From Lyngbya sp. PCC 8106 (GTDB taxonomy: Bacteria > Cyanobacteriota > Cyanobacteriia > Cyanobacteriales > Microcoleaceae): a DNA stretch of 64,000 nt. The stretch is taken from positions 44,333 through 108,332 of the forward strand of contig NZ_AAVU01000021.1 in assembly GCF_000169095.1 (NCBI RefSeq). Direction: 5' to 3'. The notes under the pieces are model-generated. The model made no database searches and was not told where the DNA came from. It worked only from the letters and a program-made list of their open reading frames with translations. A program made the position numbers and the translations under genes. Positions 17,939 through 28,700 of the stretch are shown one piece after another. Position 1 is the first letter of the stretch, and every line of letters starts with the position of its first letter.

Positions 17939-20599
17939 TTAGTTTGTTGCCACAACTTCAGGTTCTTGTTGAACACCTATTTTACCATTGTGTTGGGCTT
18001 CCACTAACGGATGACCATAATAAGCATTGATATACAATTGCTTCAGGTCTTTAATCAGAGGATAACGAGGATTTGCGCCTGTACATTGATCGTCAAAAGC
18101 ATGATCTGCTAATTCATCAACTTTTGCTAAAAATTCCGCTTCACTTTCTTTGATCACGTCTTTAATTCCACTCGGAATTCCCACTTGATACTTCAAGTCT
18201 TCGATTGCCAAAATCAAGCGATCAACCTTTTCGGATTCCGTTTCACCACCCAAATTCAAATAGTCAGCAACGCGAGAATACCGCCATATTGTATTCGGAT
18301 ATTTGTACTGCGAGAACGTGGCTTGTTTAAACGGTGCATCGGTGGCATTGTAGCGAATCACATGACAAATCATCAACGCATTTGCTAACCCATGCGGTAC
18401 ATGAAACATTGCCCCTAATTGGTGTGCCATTGAGTGACAAATTCCCAAGAAACTATTGGCAAATGCCATCCCAGCCATCGTAGAAGCATAGTGCATTTTT
18501 TCTCGCGCTTTTGGATCTTTTGCACCATTATGATAGGAACTTGGCAAATATTTAAAGATTAACCGAATGGCTTCTAACGCCAAACCATTCGTATATTCAG
18601 AAGCCAATACCGAGACATAAGATTCTAGGGCGTGAGTTAAAGCATCCACCCCACCAAATGCCGTTAATCCTTTGGGCATATTTAACACCAATTCCGGATC
18701 AACAATTGCCATATTTGGGGTTAACGCATAGTCAGCGAGGGGATATTTAATATCATTTCGACGGTCAGTTACAACGGCAAAAGGAGTCACTTCTGAACCC
18801 GTTCCTGATGTTGTTGGAATTGCAACCATTGTTGCTTTTTCCCCTAAAGGTGGGAGGTCATAAACCCGTTTGCGGATATCCATAAACCGCATTGCTAACC
18901 CTTCAAATTCGATGTCGGGATGTTCATACATCAACCACATAATTTTCGCCGCATCCATCGGAGAACCGCCACCAATCGCGATAATGACATCGGGTTGAAA
19001 CGTATTCATCAACACCAATCCCCGTTGCACTGTATCGAGAGAAGGGTCAGGTTCAACATCATAAAAGACATCGTATTTTAACCCAATTTCCTCCAAAACT
19101 TCCTCTAAATTTGCCGTCATTCCTAATTCATAAATCGGTTTGTCGGTGACAATAAATGCCCGTTTTTTTCCGGCTAAATCACGAATAGCGGTTGATAATG
19201 CCCCGTATTTGAAGTATATCTTCGGCGGCACCCGGAACCATAACATATTTTCCCGACGTTCGGCGACGGTTTTGATGTTTAAAAGGTGATGGGGTTCGAC
19301 GTTTTCACTGACAGAATTACCGCCCCAACTGCCACAACCCAGGGTTAAAGAGGGGTCAAGACGGAAGTTGAAAATATCCCCAATTGCCCCTTGTGAAGAG
19401 GGAGTATTAATCAAAACTCGGGCGGTTTCGACGGCATTTTCAAAGCGTTTAATATGGTCAGTATTTGAAGGCTCGGTGTAGAGGGCGGCTGTATGTCCGC
19501 GTCCGCCAAATTCAACTAATTTTTCCGATTTTTCCACCGCATCTTCAAAGTCTTTTGCCCGATACATTGCTAGTACAGGCGAGAGTTTTTCATAGGCAAA
19601 AGGTTCGTTGGAACTAATCTCTTCAGCTTCACCAATAATGACTCGGGTATTTTCGGGGAGAGTAATGTCTGCTAATGCCGCAATTTTATCAACAGGTTGA
19701 CCCACAATTTCGGCATTTAAACGGCCATTAATGATAATTTTCTTGCCCAACCGTTCTCGTTCTTCTGGGGTTAAGAAATACGCACCTCGGGCTTGAAATT
19801 CGGCTTTGACAGAATCATAAACCTCATCAACCACAACAACAGATTGTTCACTGGCGCAAATCATCCCATTGTCGAAGGTTTTACTGAGAATAATTGAAGA
19901 AACTGCCATTTTAATATGGGCAGAAGAATCAATTAAAGCCGGAGTATTTCCAGCGCCAACCCCCAAAGATGGATTACCCGAAGAATAAGCCGCTTTCACC
20001 ATTCCTGGCCCCCCTGTGGCTAAAATCAGCTTGATGTCGTGATGCTGCATTAACATTTGGGAGAGGGGAACTGTCGGTTCATCAATCCAACCGATAATAT
20101 CATCGGGCGCCCCGGCTTCAACGGCTGCTTTTAACACAATTCGGGCGGCTTCATTGGTGCAATTTCGGGCGCGAGGGTGAGGGGAAAAGATAATGCCGTT
20201 GCGCGTTTTGAGGGCAATTAAGGCTTTAAAAATTGCTGTCGAAGTTGGGTTAGTTGTGGGGACAATTCCAGCAAGAATTCCGACAGGTTCAGCGATGCGT
20301 TGAAAACCGAAAGATTTGTCTTCTTCAATAATTCCGCAGGTTTTTTCTGCTTTGTATTTGTTGTAGATAATTTCTGAGGCAAAATGGTTTTTAATCACTT
20401 TGTCTTCGACAATACCCATTCCCGTTTCTTCGACTGCCATTTTTGCTAAGGGAATTCGGGCTGCGTTGGCGGCTAAAGCCGCTTTTTTAAATATGTAGTC
20501 TACTTGTTCTTGGGTGTAGGAAGCATACTTTTGTTGGGCTGCTTTGACTCGGGCGATTAAAGTTTCGAGTTCTTCGATGTTGGTTACTTGATTAACCAT
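17939..20599 (-). CDS. adhE: Bifunctional acetaldehyde-CoA/alcohol dehydrogenase
   Basis: AdhE of 886 residues, full length for the family. It reduces acetyl-CoA to acetaldehyde and then to ethanol, reoxidising two NADH in fermentation. The N-terminal aldehyde dehydrogenase half has the catalytic cysteine in GMICASEQSVVV (about residue 255). The C-terminal iron-dependent alcohol dehydrogenase half shows IAIGGGSPMDAAKIMW, PTTSGTGSEVTPFAV, DALTHALESYVS and the metal histidines in GICHSMAHQLGAMFHVPHG. In cyanobacteria AdhE supports dark anaerobic metabolism in mat-forming species. It is monocistronic, with a long AT-rich upstream region. Confidence 0.96.
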   Translation of the reverse strand: MVNQVTNIEELETLIARVKAAQQKYASYTQEQVDYIFKKAALAANAARIPLAKMAVEETGMGIVEDKVIKNHFASEIIYNKYKAEKTCGIIEEDKSFGFQRIAEPVGILAGIVPTTNPTSTAIFKALIALKTRNGIIFSPHPRARNCTNEAARIVLKAAVEAGAPDDIIGWIDEPTVPLSQMLMQHHDIKLILATGGPGMVKAAYSSGNPSLGVGAGNTPALIDSSAHIKMAVSSIILSKTFDNGMICASEQSVVVVDEVYDSVKAEFQARGAYFLTPEERERLGKKIIINGRLNAEIVGQPVDKIAALADITLPENTRVIIGEAEEISSNEPFAYEKLSPVLAMYRAKDFEDAVEKSEKLVEFGGRGHTAALYTEPSNTDHIKRFENAVETARVLINTPSSQGAIGDIFNFRLDPSLTLGCGSWGGNSVSENVEPHHLLNIKTVAERRENMLWFRVPPKIYFKYGALSTAIRDLAGKKRAFIVTDKPIYELGMTANLEEVLEEIGLKYDVFYDVEPDPSLDTVQRGLVLMNTFQPDVIIAIGGGSPMDAAKIMWLMYEHPDIEFEGLAMRFMDIRKRVYDLPPLGEKATMVAIPTTSGTGSEVTPFAVVTDRRNDIKYPLADYALTPNMAIVDPELVLNMPKGLTAFGGVDALTHALESYVSVLASEYTNGLALEAIRLIFKYLPSSYHNGAKDPKAREKMHYASTMAGMAFANSFLGICHSMAHQLGAMFHVPHGLANALMICHVIRYNATDAPFKQATFSQYKYPNTIWRYSRVADYLNLGGETESEKVDRLILAIEDLKYQVGIPSGIKDVIKESEAEFLAKVDELADHAFDDQCTGANPRYPLIKDLKQLYINAYYGHPLVEAQHNGKIGVQQEPEVVATN

Positions 20600-21512
20600 A
20601 TCTTTACCTCAGATAAAAGTTCGGTTGAAGTGTTGATAATGAACGCCAGATTCAAAATCTAGAAAGTTTACAAGCTAATGGTTTTCGATAGTTTACGGAT
20701 TGGCGTGAAAAAAACAACTGTGCTGTTTCACGGTCTAGTTTAACGTATTACCGACCGGGTAGAGTCTTCTTTTGTTTTCTCTACTTGCCTCTATCCTTTA
20801 TCTTATTTCATCTTCAAAAATTTGTCAGAGATTTGCAAAATTCTTAACATTCGTTTTAAGATTTCATTTGGGCTTGCGGAAGATATTTTTTTTCGATACA
20901 ATCTAAAATTTAGCTGCACTCAAATTCTTTGATAACCTCAGCCAAAACAGTGCTAAAATGAGAAGGGATACTTTTCAACTCCAAAATATTTTCTTGTGTT
21001 GACTCGCTTTCATCTGAGTTGTTAAATTTTAAAAACAGAGAGAATAAAAACCACCAAGATATAAAGATCACCCAGAATGAATTTTCGGATCTTCGAGGTG
21101 AGTTTAACAACAAAAAAGAGTCAGATTCAACAAAAGGTCTATACATTTCATCCGTTTTTCAGGTTTAACGAGCTTCAATCTCAAGTGAAATATTCAGAGT
21201 ATTGACCTCTATCTTTCGGTAGATATTCTCGGTAGATATTCCAAGTTTTGTTGATTTATAAAATAACAAGTTTTGTTCAAAAAAATCAAAAAATATTGAT
21301 GTTAACATTCGCTTAATTTGATAACTTAAACTAATTACACCCCCCCCGAAAAAATACAATTATTTTTATCATTTACAGATGTAAAAATTCAAATATTGCT
21401 GCTATACTCAACTACAACAGGTCAAAGCGGGAGCGAATCATCACAAGCTCTAGAATATTGACTGTTGCTTGTCATTGAGTTTCTGTATTGTATTGAAGGA
21501 GTAACAAAAAAT
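20600..21512. other. AT-rich intergenic region upstream of adhE
   Basis: About 900 bases of low-complexity AT-rich sequence between two divergent genes. It must hold the adhE promoter and the promoter of the 21513 gene. One weak reverse-strand frame at 20910-21146 (78 codons) has a hydrophobic stretch, VIFISWWFLFSLFL, and an acidic tail, so a small membrane protein is possible, but I saw no ribosome-binding site or family. A run of eight C occurs near 21340. Confidence 0.4.
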
Positions 21513-22136
21513 ATGGCAATTGATGGAACAAATGGAAGTGATATCCTTATTGGTAATTTCCATACTGGGTTGAAACCATTTCCTATTGAAACCAGCGATA
21601 CAGGTATTAATGATTTAGCTGATCAAATTAACATAGATTGGAGTCGTTTCGGCACTCCTCACATTAGTAGCTTTGAAGAATTTATCACCTGGAAAGAGAC
21701 TCGAAACCGTGAATTTATTCAAGAATCTATCGAAACAGGTCTACAAGAAGAAGCACGACTGACAGCACTGCTCGAAGACCGTAAAAATGGTTTACCCGTG
21801 ACAGCAGAAGCAAATGTTGATCCGTTGACGGGTTTAGATACTGAAACCTTAGAAAGTCTGTTATCCGAGACTCAGACTCGCACAGAATATTTAATGAGTT
21901 CGCTTGAAGAACCTGAAAAATCTATCTGGGAACCTAACTACTTCCTACCTACGGATAACTATATCGGAGACAGTGAAATTATTGCGGTTCCTCCCGGCTC
22001 ATCGGAGTTAGCAGACTCAATTTTTTCAGCTTCTCACCCTGAAAGATCTTTTACAATTGTTGAAGTCGAAGGTCTAGCATACCCAGAAGATCTCTTAGCC
22101 TCTTCAGAATACTCCACAGAATCTTTTCTTGCATAA
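21513..22136 (+). CDS. Hypothetical protein beginning with a hemolysin-type repeat
   Basis: I do not recognise the family. The protein has about 207 residues, is acidic, and has no signal peptide. The first residues, MAIDGTNGSDILIGN, resemble one half of an RTX nonapeptide Ca-binding repeat. The middle (about 60-150) is helical and rich in Glu, with ETGLQEEARLTALLEDRKNG. The start is set by AAGGAG (21496-21501) 11 bases before the ATG at 21513; an upstream TTG at 21465 lacks such a site. It faces a real RTX gene about 160 bases beyond its stop, so it may be an exported Ca-binding protein or a shortened relative of one. Confidence 0.6.
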   Translation: MAIDGTNGSDILIGNFHTGLKPFPIETSDTGINDLADQINIDWSRFGTPHISSFEEFITWKETRNREFIQESIETGLQEEARLTALLEDRKNGLPVTAEANVDPLTGLDTETLESLLSETQTRTEYLMSSLEEPEKSIWEPNYFLPTDNYIGDSEIIAVPPGSSELADSIFSASHPERSFTIVEVEGLAYPEDLLASSEYSTESFLA

Positions 22137-22180
22137 TTTTGGGAAGTCCGAGTTCTATCGTCAATCAATATAAAATATTA

Positions 22181-22204
22181 ACCACAACCTCTGAAGATTG
22201 TGGT
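22181..22204. terminator. Hairpin after the 21513 gene
   Basis: ACCACAA (22181-22187) pairs with TTGTGGT (22198-22204) around a 10-base loop, followed by CTTTCT. It lies between two convergent genes and is a weak terminator candidate. Confidence 0.35.
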
Positions 22205-22260
22205 CTTTCTGCTCAAGATATAGCGATGATATACCAATCAAACATCCCTACAGTCTTTAG

Positions 22261-23299
22261 TTAGAGAGTTAAAAAATCCTCCTGGGTAATCTGAGAAATA
22301 TCGAGAACGACCTCAATCGTAGTAGCACTTAATGAAATACTGCTCAAAATTGCCAATACTTCCCCGGTATTTGCATTTTCTATCAAGATATCTGTCGGGA
22401 GAGCGGAGACATCGACCGTAATCAGTTCTGCTCCTGGAGGAGTAGGTAAACGGAACAACTCAGCAAAGCCCCGTCCCGTAATCCATTCGTCAGCCAACTG
22501 CTCCGCCCGTTCACCCACCGGACTAATCAACACATCCTCAAAGGTCAAACCCTCCCGCAAACCGATCAAATCTGAGCCATCTTCGCGCATTGCTAATTCG
22601 GTCAAAACCTTCGTTGTTCGGACTCAAAACCATCAGGTCAGTGCCACTCCTTCCCGTCAGGTTATCAAAGCCATCTCCGCCATCGAGAGTATCATTTCCC
22701 TGTTCCCCATCCAAGACATCATTGCCCGAGTCCCCAGAGAGAAAATCATTCCCTTGACCTCCGGCCATATCATCGCCACCCCCACCTCCGGAGAGAAAAT
22801 CATCTCCATCTTGGTCAATTTCACCAAAATCTAAATCGACCAGATATCCCCCACGCAATCCATCATCTCCTTCTCCACCTAAGAGTATATCGTTTCCCGC
22901 ATCTCCCGCTAAAGCATCATTTCCTTGGTTGCCATAAAGTACATCATCGCCTTGTTGACCTTCTAATTGATCGGAATCTTTTCCCCCAAAAAGGACATCA
23001 TTACCAAACCCGCCCCGAAGTTGATCTTGCCCTTCATTTCCGTAGAGAAAAGCCGATTGAATGCCAGCAATAATTAAGTCGTTTCCGCCCAAACCATAAA
23101 TCGATTTTGGGAAATCATCCGCACTGATTAAAAAGTCTGGAGTTGCAGTCGCAACAGCATCTTCAACCCCACGAACTTCTAAAATACTTCCGTAAGTTTC
23201 ACCATTATCAAGACTCGGAAGCTCATTAATATTGAGAACTTCTCCATTCGGTAAAACGATCTCTCCTGTGACTGGAACTGGGATTTCTCTAATGGACAT
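22261..23299 (-). pseudogene. RTX Ca-binding repeat protein, split by a frameshift
   Basis: A hemolysin-type calcium-binding protein. The 5' frame (22538-23299) has an N-terminal region with LPNGEVLNINELP and then many GGxGxDxL nonapeptides, such as GNDVLFGGKDSD and GNDILLGGEGDDG, expected to form a Ca-stabilised beta-roll secreted by a type I system. The typical C-terminal continuation, GSDLIGLREGLTFEDVLI, is found in another frame (22261-22605). The frames switch near 22585-22600, where GFDRISNAR should lead to EDGSDLIG; one base gained or lost would restore a protein of about 345 residues. I chose the ATG at 23299 (GGAG upstream) rather than the TTG at 23305. It may be a pseudogene or a sequencing error. 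Confidence 0.75.
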
Positions 23300-23501
23300 T
23301 ATCAATTACTCCGATTGAATCGTGACATTTTTGTGAAAATCTTTAATCAATTTTCTAGTCATATTTTAGCGAAAATAGCATCAAAAGATCAATAGATAAT
23401 CAAGGTTAGTTTTAAAAAATAATAAGAATAGAATTAACACGGAAAATACCAAGAATATATATAGCAATGTTACCTAATTTGTAAAAAAGTAATCGAGATC
23501 A

Positions 23502-23721
23502 CCCCCCAAAATTGGGGCAGGGCTGTTTCATTCTAAGTTAAAAATTGCCGGGGTTGATGGGGTGAAAGGGTGATGGGGTGATGGGGAGAGGAGTTTTTTC
23601 CGAGGAAAAATAGCTTTTTATTAATAAAAATCCTCCCTACCTCCCTACCTCCCTACCTCCCCACCTCCCCACAAATCAAGTTTTCGGGCTAGAACGAAAC
23701 GGCCCTGCCAAAATTGGGGGG
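23502..23721. repeat. Foldback MITE-like element with heptamer repeats inside
   Basis: Two imperfect inverted arms of about 31-33 bases, CCCCCCAAAATTGGGGCAGG... (23502-23534) and the complement of 23691-23721, flank about 155 bases. The interior has short tandem repeats: GGGTGAT/GGGGTGA units on one side and CCTCCCTA units (23635-23672) on the other. There is no coding capacity that I believe. The structure suits a non-autonomous transposable element, or a foldback repeat like those common in filamentous cyanobacteria. Confidence 0.55.
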
Positions 23722-24052
23722 AAGGGGGGCGCAGAATTGACGAGCGACCCCCTAAAGGGTTCGTTAGTTGCGTGATTGTCGGGGAACCCGCCCAACGCAC
23801 TAACTCACCGCGCCACCTGTGGGCGCTAGCGCAAACTCGCGACTTGGCGGTTTCCGTCGAGAGCGAAGTTTGCAAGAGAGGGAACGCGCGAGGAGGGGGT
23901 TTGGGAGCAAAGTCGTTTACAAATGATTTCTTATTGCTATATTCATATCTTTGTGCCTTTGTCATTTTAAAAATTACTCAATCTTGACAACAAACGGCTT
24001 GAATTTTTTCATCATCTGTTGAAGCTGTTCTATAGAATAATGATCACAACTT

Positions 24053-24202
24053 TTGTCTATTGATCATCCAGAAAATATTGTTCAGATCACGACTAAGATT
24101 TTAGCCAAATATTTCACCATACAGAAAGTTTGTGAACGTTTAGGATTGACTCTCAACCGAGTTCTAGATGAAGGGACATTCCGGGTAGAAATTGAACAAT
24201 AA
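24053..24202 (+). pseudogene. Short coding remnant of unknown family
   Basis: A 49-codon frame from a TTG that ends in TFRVEIEQ and reads like protein (IDHPENIVQITTKILAKYF, then CERLGLTLNRVLDEG). It has no visible ribosome-binding site, and stops close it upstream. It is most likely the tail of a decayed gene; the family is not recognised. Confidence 0.25.
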
Positions 24203-24532
24203 AAGCTTATTTTTTGAATATCTCTTGAATCAGACTAAAGGAGAATACAAAAACGAGCCTCTTTTTTTTGGCTAATCTAAGTTACCATAGGTGTAGGTCT
24301 GCAAGGTTCAGGGTGGTCAGTGACGAACACAAAGCAATTTTCGAGAGTTCTCAGGAACCGATTTGCTTAGGGTTGAATCCTTCGTTTAACCAGGGGAGTG
24401 TTGAGAGAGTAGCCTTGCGGTTGTTCCTGACCGCTACAATCAATAGAAATGGGATCGAGTCGGTCAGGGTGTATTAAGACAAAAAATCAGGTTGATCGGT
24501 TAATCCTTGAAAGAGTTATTGTATAGAATGAA
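24203..24532 (+). other. Leader region of the signalling operon
   Basis: About 330 bases upstream of the REC-kinase gene with no convincing gene. A possible long-range pairing, GTGGTCAG (near 24312) with CTGACCGC (near 24429), encloses a moderately GC-rich stretch, so a structured 5' leader is possible. I could not match it to a known riboswitch. Confidence 0.3.
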
Positions 24533-25738
24533 ATGAATTCTCTAAAACCATCAATTTTAATTGTTGATGATATCGAAGACAACTTATTACTTTTAACTGC
24601 AATTTTAACAGAAAAGGGATATCAAGTCCAGTCCGCAGTGAATGGGTTATCTGCTTTGAGTTTGGCGGTGCAGAACCGTCCTGATCTGATTTTACTTGAT
24701 ATTATGATGCCAGATATCAATGGCTATGAAGTTTGTCATCGCCTCAAAGCCGATCCCCGTACTAAAGATATTCCGATTATTTTTATTAGTGCTTTAGGTG
24801 AAGTATTTGATCAAGTGAAAGCCTTTTCCATCGGGGCTGTTGACTACCTGACAAAACCTATTAGAATTCCCGAACTGTTATCGCGAGTCAAAACCCATTT
24901 AAGCTTACATCAGTTGCAAAAAGAGTTGAAAGAAAAAAATGCAGAACTTACTCAAATGTTAGAGTATTTAAAAACGACTCAAGCTCAACTGATAGAAGCT
25001 GAAAAAATGGCAGCATTGGGAAGATTGGTGGCGGGTTTATCCCACGAAATTAGTACCCCGCTAGGAATAGGAGTAACTTTAGCTTCAACCCTGAATAATG
25101 AAGCCCAAAACTTCGAATTTCAAGTCAACCAAGATCAACTCAAAAAATCGATAGTTGTGAATCATATTGTCCGGGTAAAACGGAGTAGTCAAATCCTGCT
25201 AGAAAATTTACAACGAGCGGCAGACTTAGTTCAAAGCTTAAAACAAGTTTCTGTGGATCAAAGTCATTTTAAAAAGCAATGTTTTGACTTAAAAAGCTAT
25301 ATTGAAAAAGTAATTATTAGCCTCAGTCCTCATCTCGAAAAAACTGGACATAAATTAAAAATCAGAGGAGAAGAAAACCTCAAAATCAATAGTTATCCAG
25401 GAGCAATTTCCCAAATCGTCACGAATTTAGTCATCAACTCAATTATACATGGCTATCAACCCGGAGAAAAGGGATGTTTGGACTTTGACATTAACTGTCA
25501 AGATGATAGACTAATTATTAGCTATGCAGATGATGGGTGTGGTATTCCAGAAGAATATATCGACAAAATCTTTGAGCCATTCTTTACAACAGATCGCTCT
25601 AGAGGTGGGAGTGGTTTAGGATTGCATATTATCTACAATTTAGTGACGCAAAAACTTCAGGGTCAAATTTCCTGTGATCGTCAAGTCAGCTCCGGTACAA
25701 AATTTATATTAAATTTACCACTAGAACTTCAGGAATAA
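24533..25738 (+). CDS. Response regulator-histidine kinase hybrid (REC-HisKA-HATPase)
   Basis: A 401-residue soluble signalling protein. Residues 1-125 are a receiver domain with the phospho-acceptor in DLILLDIMMPDINGYEV (about D54) and lysine in YLTKPIRIPE. A coiled coil (130-160) leads to a dimerisation/phosphotransfer helix with the phospho-histidine in LVAGLSHEISTPLG. The ATPase domain has the N box IVTNLVINSIIHG, the G1 box YADDGCGIPEEY and the G2 box GGSGLGLHIIY. An N-terminal receiver lets another kinase control this kinase. The next gene begins ten bases after the stop, so it heads a three-gene signalling operon. Confidence 0.92.
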   Translation: MNSLKPSILIVDDIEDNLLLLTAILTEKGYQVQSAVNGLSALSLAVQNRPDLILLDIMMPDINGYEVCHRLKADPRTKDIPIIFISALGEVFDQVKAFSIGAVDYLTKPIRIPELLSRVKTHLSLHQLQKELKEKNAELTQMLEYLKTTQAQLIEAEKMAALGRLVAGLSHEISTPLGIGVTLASTLNNEAQNFEFQVNQDQLKKSIVVNHIVRVKRSSQILLENLQRAADLVQSLKQVSVDQSHFKKQCFDLKSYIEKVIISLSPHLEKTGHKLKIRGEENLKINSYPGAISQIVTNLVINSIIHGYQPGEKGCLDFDINCQDDRLIISYADDGCGIPEEYIDKIFEPFFTTDRSRGGSGLGLHIIYNLVTQKLQGQISCDRQVSSGTKFILNLPLELQE

Positions 25739-25748
25739 TACCAAAAGT

Positions 25749-28700
25749 ATGCCAAAAAACATTAATTCTCAACCGAACCAGTCTTCCCCAAAAACAGATT
25801 TCACGTCTTTACCCGCAGAGGAGGAAATGATTTTTATCGAAGAAGAAGATGAAATTTTATCTCTCCCCAGTGATACAGAGACGTGGAAAGTGATGATCGT
25901 TGATGATGATCGCTCTATCCATGAAGTGACGCAACTCGCCTTAGACCAATTTAGCTTTGAAGGCAAATCCCTAAACTTTATTTCCGCCTATAGTGCAGCC
26001 GAAGCAAAACAACTGATCCTCAAGCATCCAGATATTGCAATTTTGTTCGTGGATGTGATCATGGAAACCGAGGAAGCGGGTTTAGATTTTGTCAAATATG
26101 TTCGAGAAACCCTCAACAATAAACTCACTCGAATTATCCTTCGTACAGGTCATCCTGGACAAGCTCCTGAAGCTCAAGTTATTCTCAACTATGATATTAA
26201 CGACTACAAAACCAAACTGGAACTTACCCAAGAAAAATTAATCACAACAGTCACTCTTTCCCTGCGAAATTATCGAACTTTACAACAAACTTTTGAGGAA
26301 GATATCAAGACAACTTCAGGTCACATTTTAATTGTGGATGATGATGCAAATCATCTGACATTACTGGTGCAAATCTTAGAAGAAAATGGATATAAAATTC
26401 GAGCGACTCAAAGCGTAAAACACGCGATAATGTCAGCCAACATGAGTCAACCCGACTTAATTATCTTGGATGTGATGATGCCTGATTTAGATGGATATAC
26501 CGTTTGTAAAAACTTAAAAGCTAATCCTAAAACCTGTAACATTCCCATCTTATTTATCAGTGCGCTAGACGGAACCGTTGATCAAGTCAAAGCCTTTGGA
26601 GCAGGAGCCGTTGATTTTATTAGTAAACCCTTTGAATTTGAAGAAGTATTAGCGCGAGTCAAAACTCATCTCACCAACCAAAAGTTAAAACAACAACTCA
26701 AAGATCAAAATTGCCGACTCCAACAAGAAATCGAAATTCGCACCACCAGCGAAGCTTATTTACGACTTCTACAACGGGCAGTAGATGCTTCTTCTAACGG
26801 TATTGTAATCGCCGATGCTCAACTCACTGATAAGCCTTTGACCTATGTGAACTCTGGATTTGAACGGACTACAGGGTATAGTGCGGATGAAGTGATTGGA
26901 GAAAATTGTCGCTTTTTGCAGGGAGAAGATATCGATCAACCGAACTTAATCGAAATGCGTAATAGCATCGCAGAAGGTCGAGAAACAAAGATTATTGTCC
27001 GTAACTATCGCAAAGATGGTACACCATTTTGGAATAAACTTTCTATTTCTCCCGTACACGATGAAGAGGGGAATTTAACTCATTTTATTGGCATACAAGA
27101 AGATATTAGCGATCGCATTTTTGCAGAAGTTGCCCAAAAACAAGCCGAAGAAGAACTCCGTCGCAGTGAAACCTTACTCAAAGAAACACAACGCATCGCC
27201 AAAGTCGGGGGATGGTCATGGGATTTGATTGATCATAAATATTGGTGGTCAGAACAAATGTATCAACTGACAGGGATTCATCCTGATGATCCGATTTCCA
27301 GTTTAGAGCAAATCGAACAAAGAATTCATCCCGAAGATCGTTCCCGAGTCAGACAAGCCACCTTTGAAACCCTCAGACAAGGAATCACTTCAACAATCGA
27401 GTTTCGGACGCTTGATCAAGATAATACAATTCATCATCTGATTTCTCGCACCCAAGTTCAGCAAGATGATCAAGGACAGATTATTCGTTTGTATGGCACC
27501 TTACAAGATATTAGCGACTACAAACAACGAGAAGAAGCTCTGCGTTTATTTTCCGAAGAAATTGCCTGTAAAACAGGTGAAGAATTCTTTCACACCTGCG
27601 TTCAATATTTAGCCCAAGTGCTACAAGTTAAATATGCGGTGATTGCAGAAGTGACAGACGAAACTAAACAAAAACTGCGAACTTTGGCATTTTGGGACGG
27701 GGATAGTCTCAGAGAAAATCTAGAATATGATGCTAGTGGAACTCCCTGTGAACTGGTGATCAATCAAGCTTGGTGTTATCACCCCGCAAACCTTCAACAT
27801 TATTTCCCCGACAATATATTATTAGCCAAATTGGGTGTCGAAAGCTATTGGGGAATTCCCCTAGCCAATTCAACCGGAGAATCAATTGGCTTAATTTATA
27901 TTATGGATGTCGCACCGCTAGAAATCAATCTCGATCACGAGATGATCATGAAAATATTCGCCACTCGTACCGAAGCCGAACTCGAACGTCAACACTTTGA
28001 AATTACTCTCCGACAAGCTAAAGAAGCCGCAGAAGCCGCTAACCGTTCAAAAAGCACCTTCCTCGCGAATATGAGTCATGAGTTGCGAACTCCCCTCAAC
28101 GCTATTTTAGGGTTTTCCCAATTGCTCAGTCGCAGTATATATCTGTCAGGCGATGAAAAAGATAGCCTAGAAGTGATTCATAGTAGTGGTCAACATCTGC
28201 TAACTTTGATTAATCAAGTGTTAGATTTATCTAAAATAGAAGCCGGACGCATGAAAATGCAACTGCGGAAATTTGATCTATTTCATCTCCTCCAAAGCTT
28301 GGAGAGAATGTTCACCCAAAAAGCCAACGATAAAAACCTAGAGTTAAAGTTTGACTGTCATCCAGATATTCCTCAATTGATCTACACCGATGAGACAAAA
28401 TTACGCCAAATTTTAATTAATCTTCTCAGTAATGCCATCAAATTTACCCCCAGAGGTGAGATTATTCTGCGAGTTTACCCTCGTTGGTCTAATCTCGAAG
28501 CCATATCTTCATCCCGTTTACCTGCGGGAACTTATGCCCTATCCTTTGAGGTGAAAGATACCGGAGTAGGAATTGCTCCCGATGAATGCAAATACCTCTT
28601 TCAAGCGTTTGTGCAAACCTTATCAGGTCAACAAGCCCAAGAAGGAACAGGCTTAGGGTTAAAAATCTCTCAGCAATTTATTCATTTGATAGGGGGAGAA

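Noticed and set aside
23645..23965. Reverse-strand frame of 106 codons
   Set aside because: It runs through tandem heptamer repeats and a foldback element; composition is not protein-like.
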